This document shows positions 34,017-34,273 of a DNA stretch of 34,273 bases, one piece after another. Source of the stretch: JAILLW01 sp045640905 (lineage in GTDB: Bacteria; Bacillota; Clostridia; Lachnospirales; Lachnospiraceae). The notes under the pieces were generated by a model that was given only the letters and a program-made list of their open reading frames with translations, ran no database searches and had not been told where the DNA came from. Positions within the stretch are counted from its first letter, which is position 1. The number at the start of each line of letters is the position of its first letter. The translations under genes were made by a program, and so were the position numbers. The DNA lies in assembly GCA_045640905.1 (NCBI GenBank), contig JAZUFW010000036.1, positions 1 through 34,273 of the forward strand. The letters are read 5' to 3'.

Positions 34017-34273
34017 TTAAAGAATATTTATTATTACTTACTTTTATCACCTTGGATTTTATGTATATTGTTTTAGGTGGAGAACTGAATATAAGTAATT
34101 GGTATATTCCAGTTGTCTTATTTGTAAAAGCAATATTATTTGGTGGAATAGAAGAAATAGGATGGAGATATACTTTTCAACCTATTCTTGAAGAAAAACT
34201 GAATTATATATTGGCAACTTTAGTAACTTTTATCTGTTGGGGAATTTGGCATTTAGCGTTTTTCTATATTGAT
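33770..34273 (+). CDS. CPBP (Abi) family intramembrane metalloprotease, 3' partial
   Basis: 168 residues are visible and the frame is still open at the window edge. Hydrophobic segments lie near 8-28, 37-60, 85-103, 110-126 and 147-168. The CPBP motifs are present: EEIGWR at 128-133 (Glu 128, Glu 129, Arg 133) and the first conserved His in WGIWH at 157-161. These glutamates and histidines form the active site of this Rce1-like membrane protease family, members of which act in prenyl-protein processing or bacteriocin self-immunity. AAGGGA precedes ATG 33770. The upstream pseudogene is a duplicate of its first half. AT-rich codon use matches the accessory character of this end. Confidence 0.88.
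   Translation, partial: MDRKKALIIYLIGSLGQIFSVCIMVWLLRGIKVEMGYSSVAGFVAIAIGGISSAIWGTVISNKYKNKSIKNILYDFFNINQSIKEYLLLLTFITLDFMYIVLGGELNISNWYIPVVLFVKAILFGGIEEIGWRYTFQPILEEKLNYILATLVTFICWGIWHLAFFYID

Noticed and set aside
31309..34273. Phage-defence or toxin-antitoxin system made of the DUF4143 ATPase, small membrane protein and CPBP protease
   Set aside because: No known defence effector motif, no conserved pairing that I can name, and the genes are separated by a non-coding element and a pseudogene. Co-location in an AT-rich end is not enough.
1..34273. CRISPR array
   Set aside because: No regularly spaced short direct repeats with unique spacers are present; the only regular repeats are within the surface protein coding region and the CPBP duplication.

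Overview
The window looks like a piece of a Lachnospiraceae-type (Firmicutes, Clostridia) chromosome. This is inferred from gene content and order (pyrH-frr-uppS-cdsA-dxr-rseP ... ispG-polC), a Gram-positive PolC-type replicative polymerase, pyruvate phosphate dikinase, strong GGAGG ribosome binding sites, several TTG starts and moderate-to-low GC. All genes I can support lie on the + strand.

Layout. (1) 1-7982: the 3' part of a giant, acidic, repeat-built surface protein with a C-terminal membrane anchor; its start is outside the window. (2) 8017-9888: a small YolD-like protein, a membrane-anchored NodB-type polysaccharide deacetylase and a bactofilin. (3) 9930-15037: pyrH, frr, uppS, cdsA, dxr, rseP, covering UMP phosphorylation, ribosome recycling, isoprenoid/undecaprenyl and phospholipid precursor synthesis, and intramembrane proteolysis. 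A strong hairpin sits between frr and uppS and an intrinsic terminator follows rseP. (4) 15200-17227: a PP2C phosphatase and a membrane Ser/Thr kinase whose C-terminal domain is predicted to lie outside the cell. This pair sits between rseP and ispG, which are often adjacent. (5) 17299-26229: ispG with its own promoter, polC, an ABC-F ATPase and a PHP-HAD fusion hydrolase. (6) 26298-28353: a diguanylate cyclase, a zinc-ribbon membrane protein and tRNA-Glu(CTC), each with its own promoter; terminators follow the last two. (7) 28397-31033: ppdK. (8) 31034-34273: an AT-richer accessory end with a DUF4143-type ATPase, a small membrane protein, a GC-rich stem-loop element of about 190 bp, and a tandem duplication of a CPBP (Abi) membrane protease gene. 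The first copy is decayed and the second is intact but cut by the window edge.

How it fits together. The centre is a conserved envelope-precursor and replication block. Cell-wall genes (deacetylase, bactofilin) are joined to its front and a phosphosignalling pair is placed in its middle. The most unusual items are the multi-level repeat architecture of the giant surface protein, the kinase with a four-cysteine external domain, the PHP-HAD fusion, and the structured element beside the duplicated CPBP gene. I did not see a clear defence island, CRISPR array, transposase or integrase.
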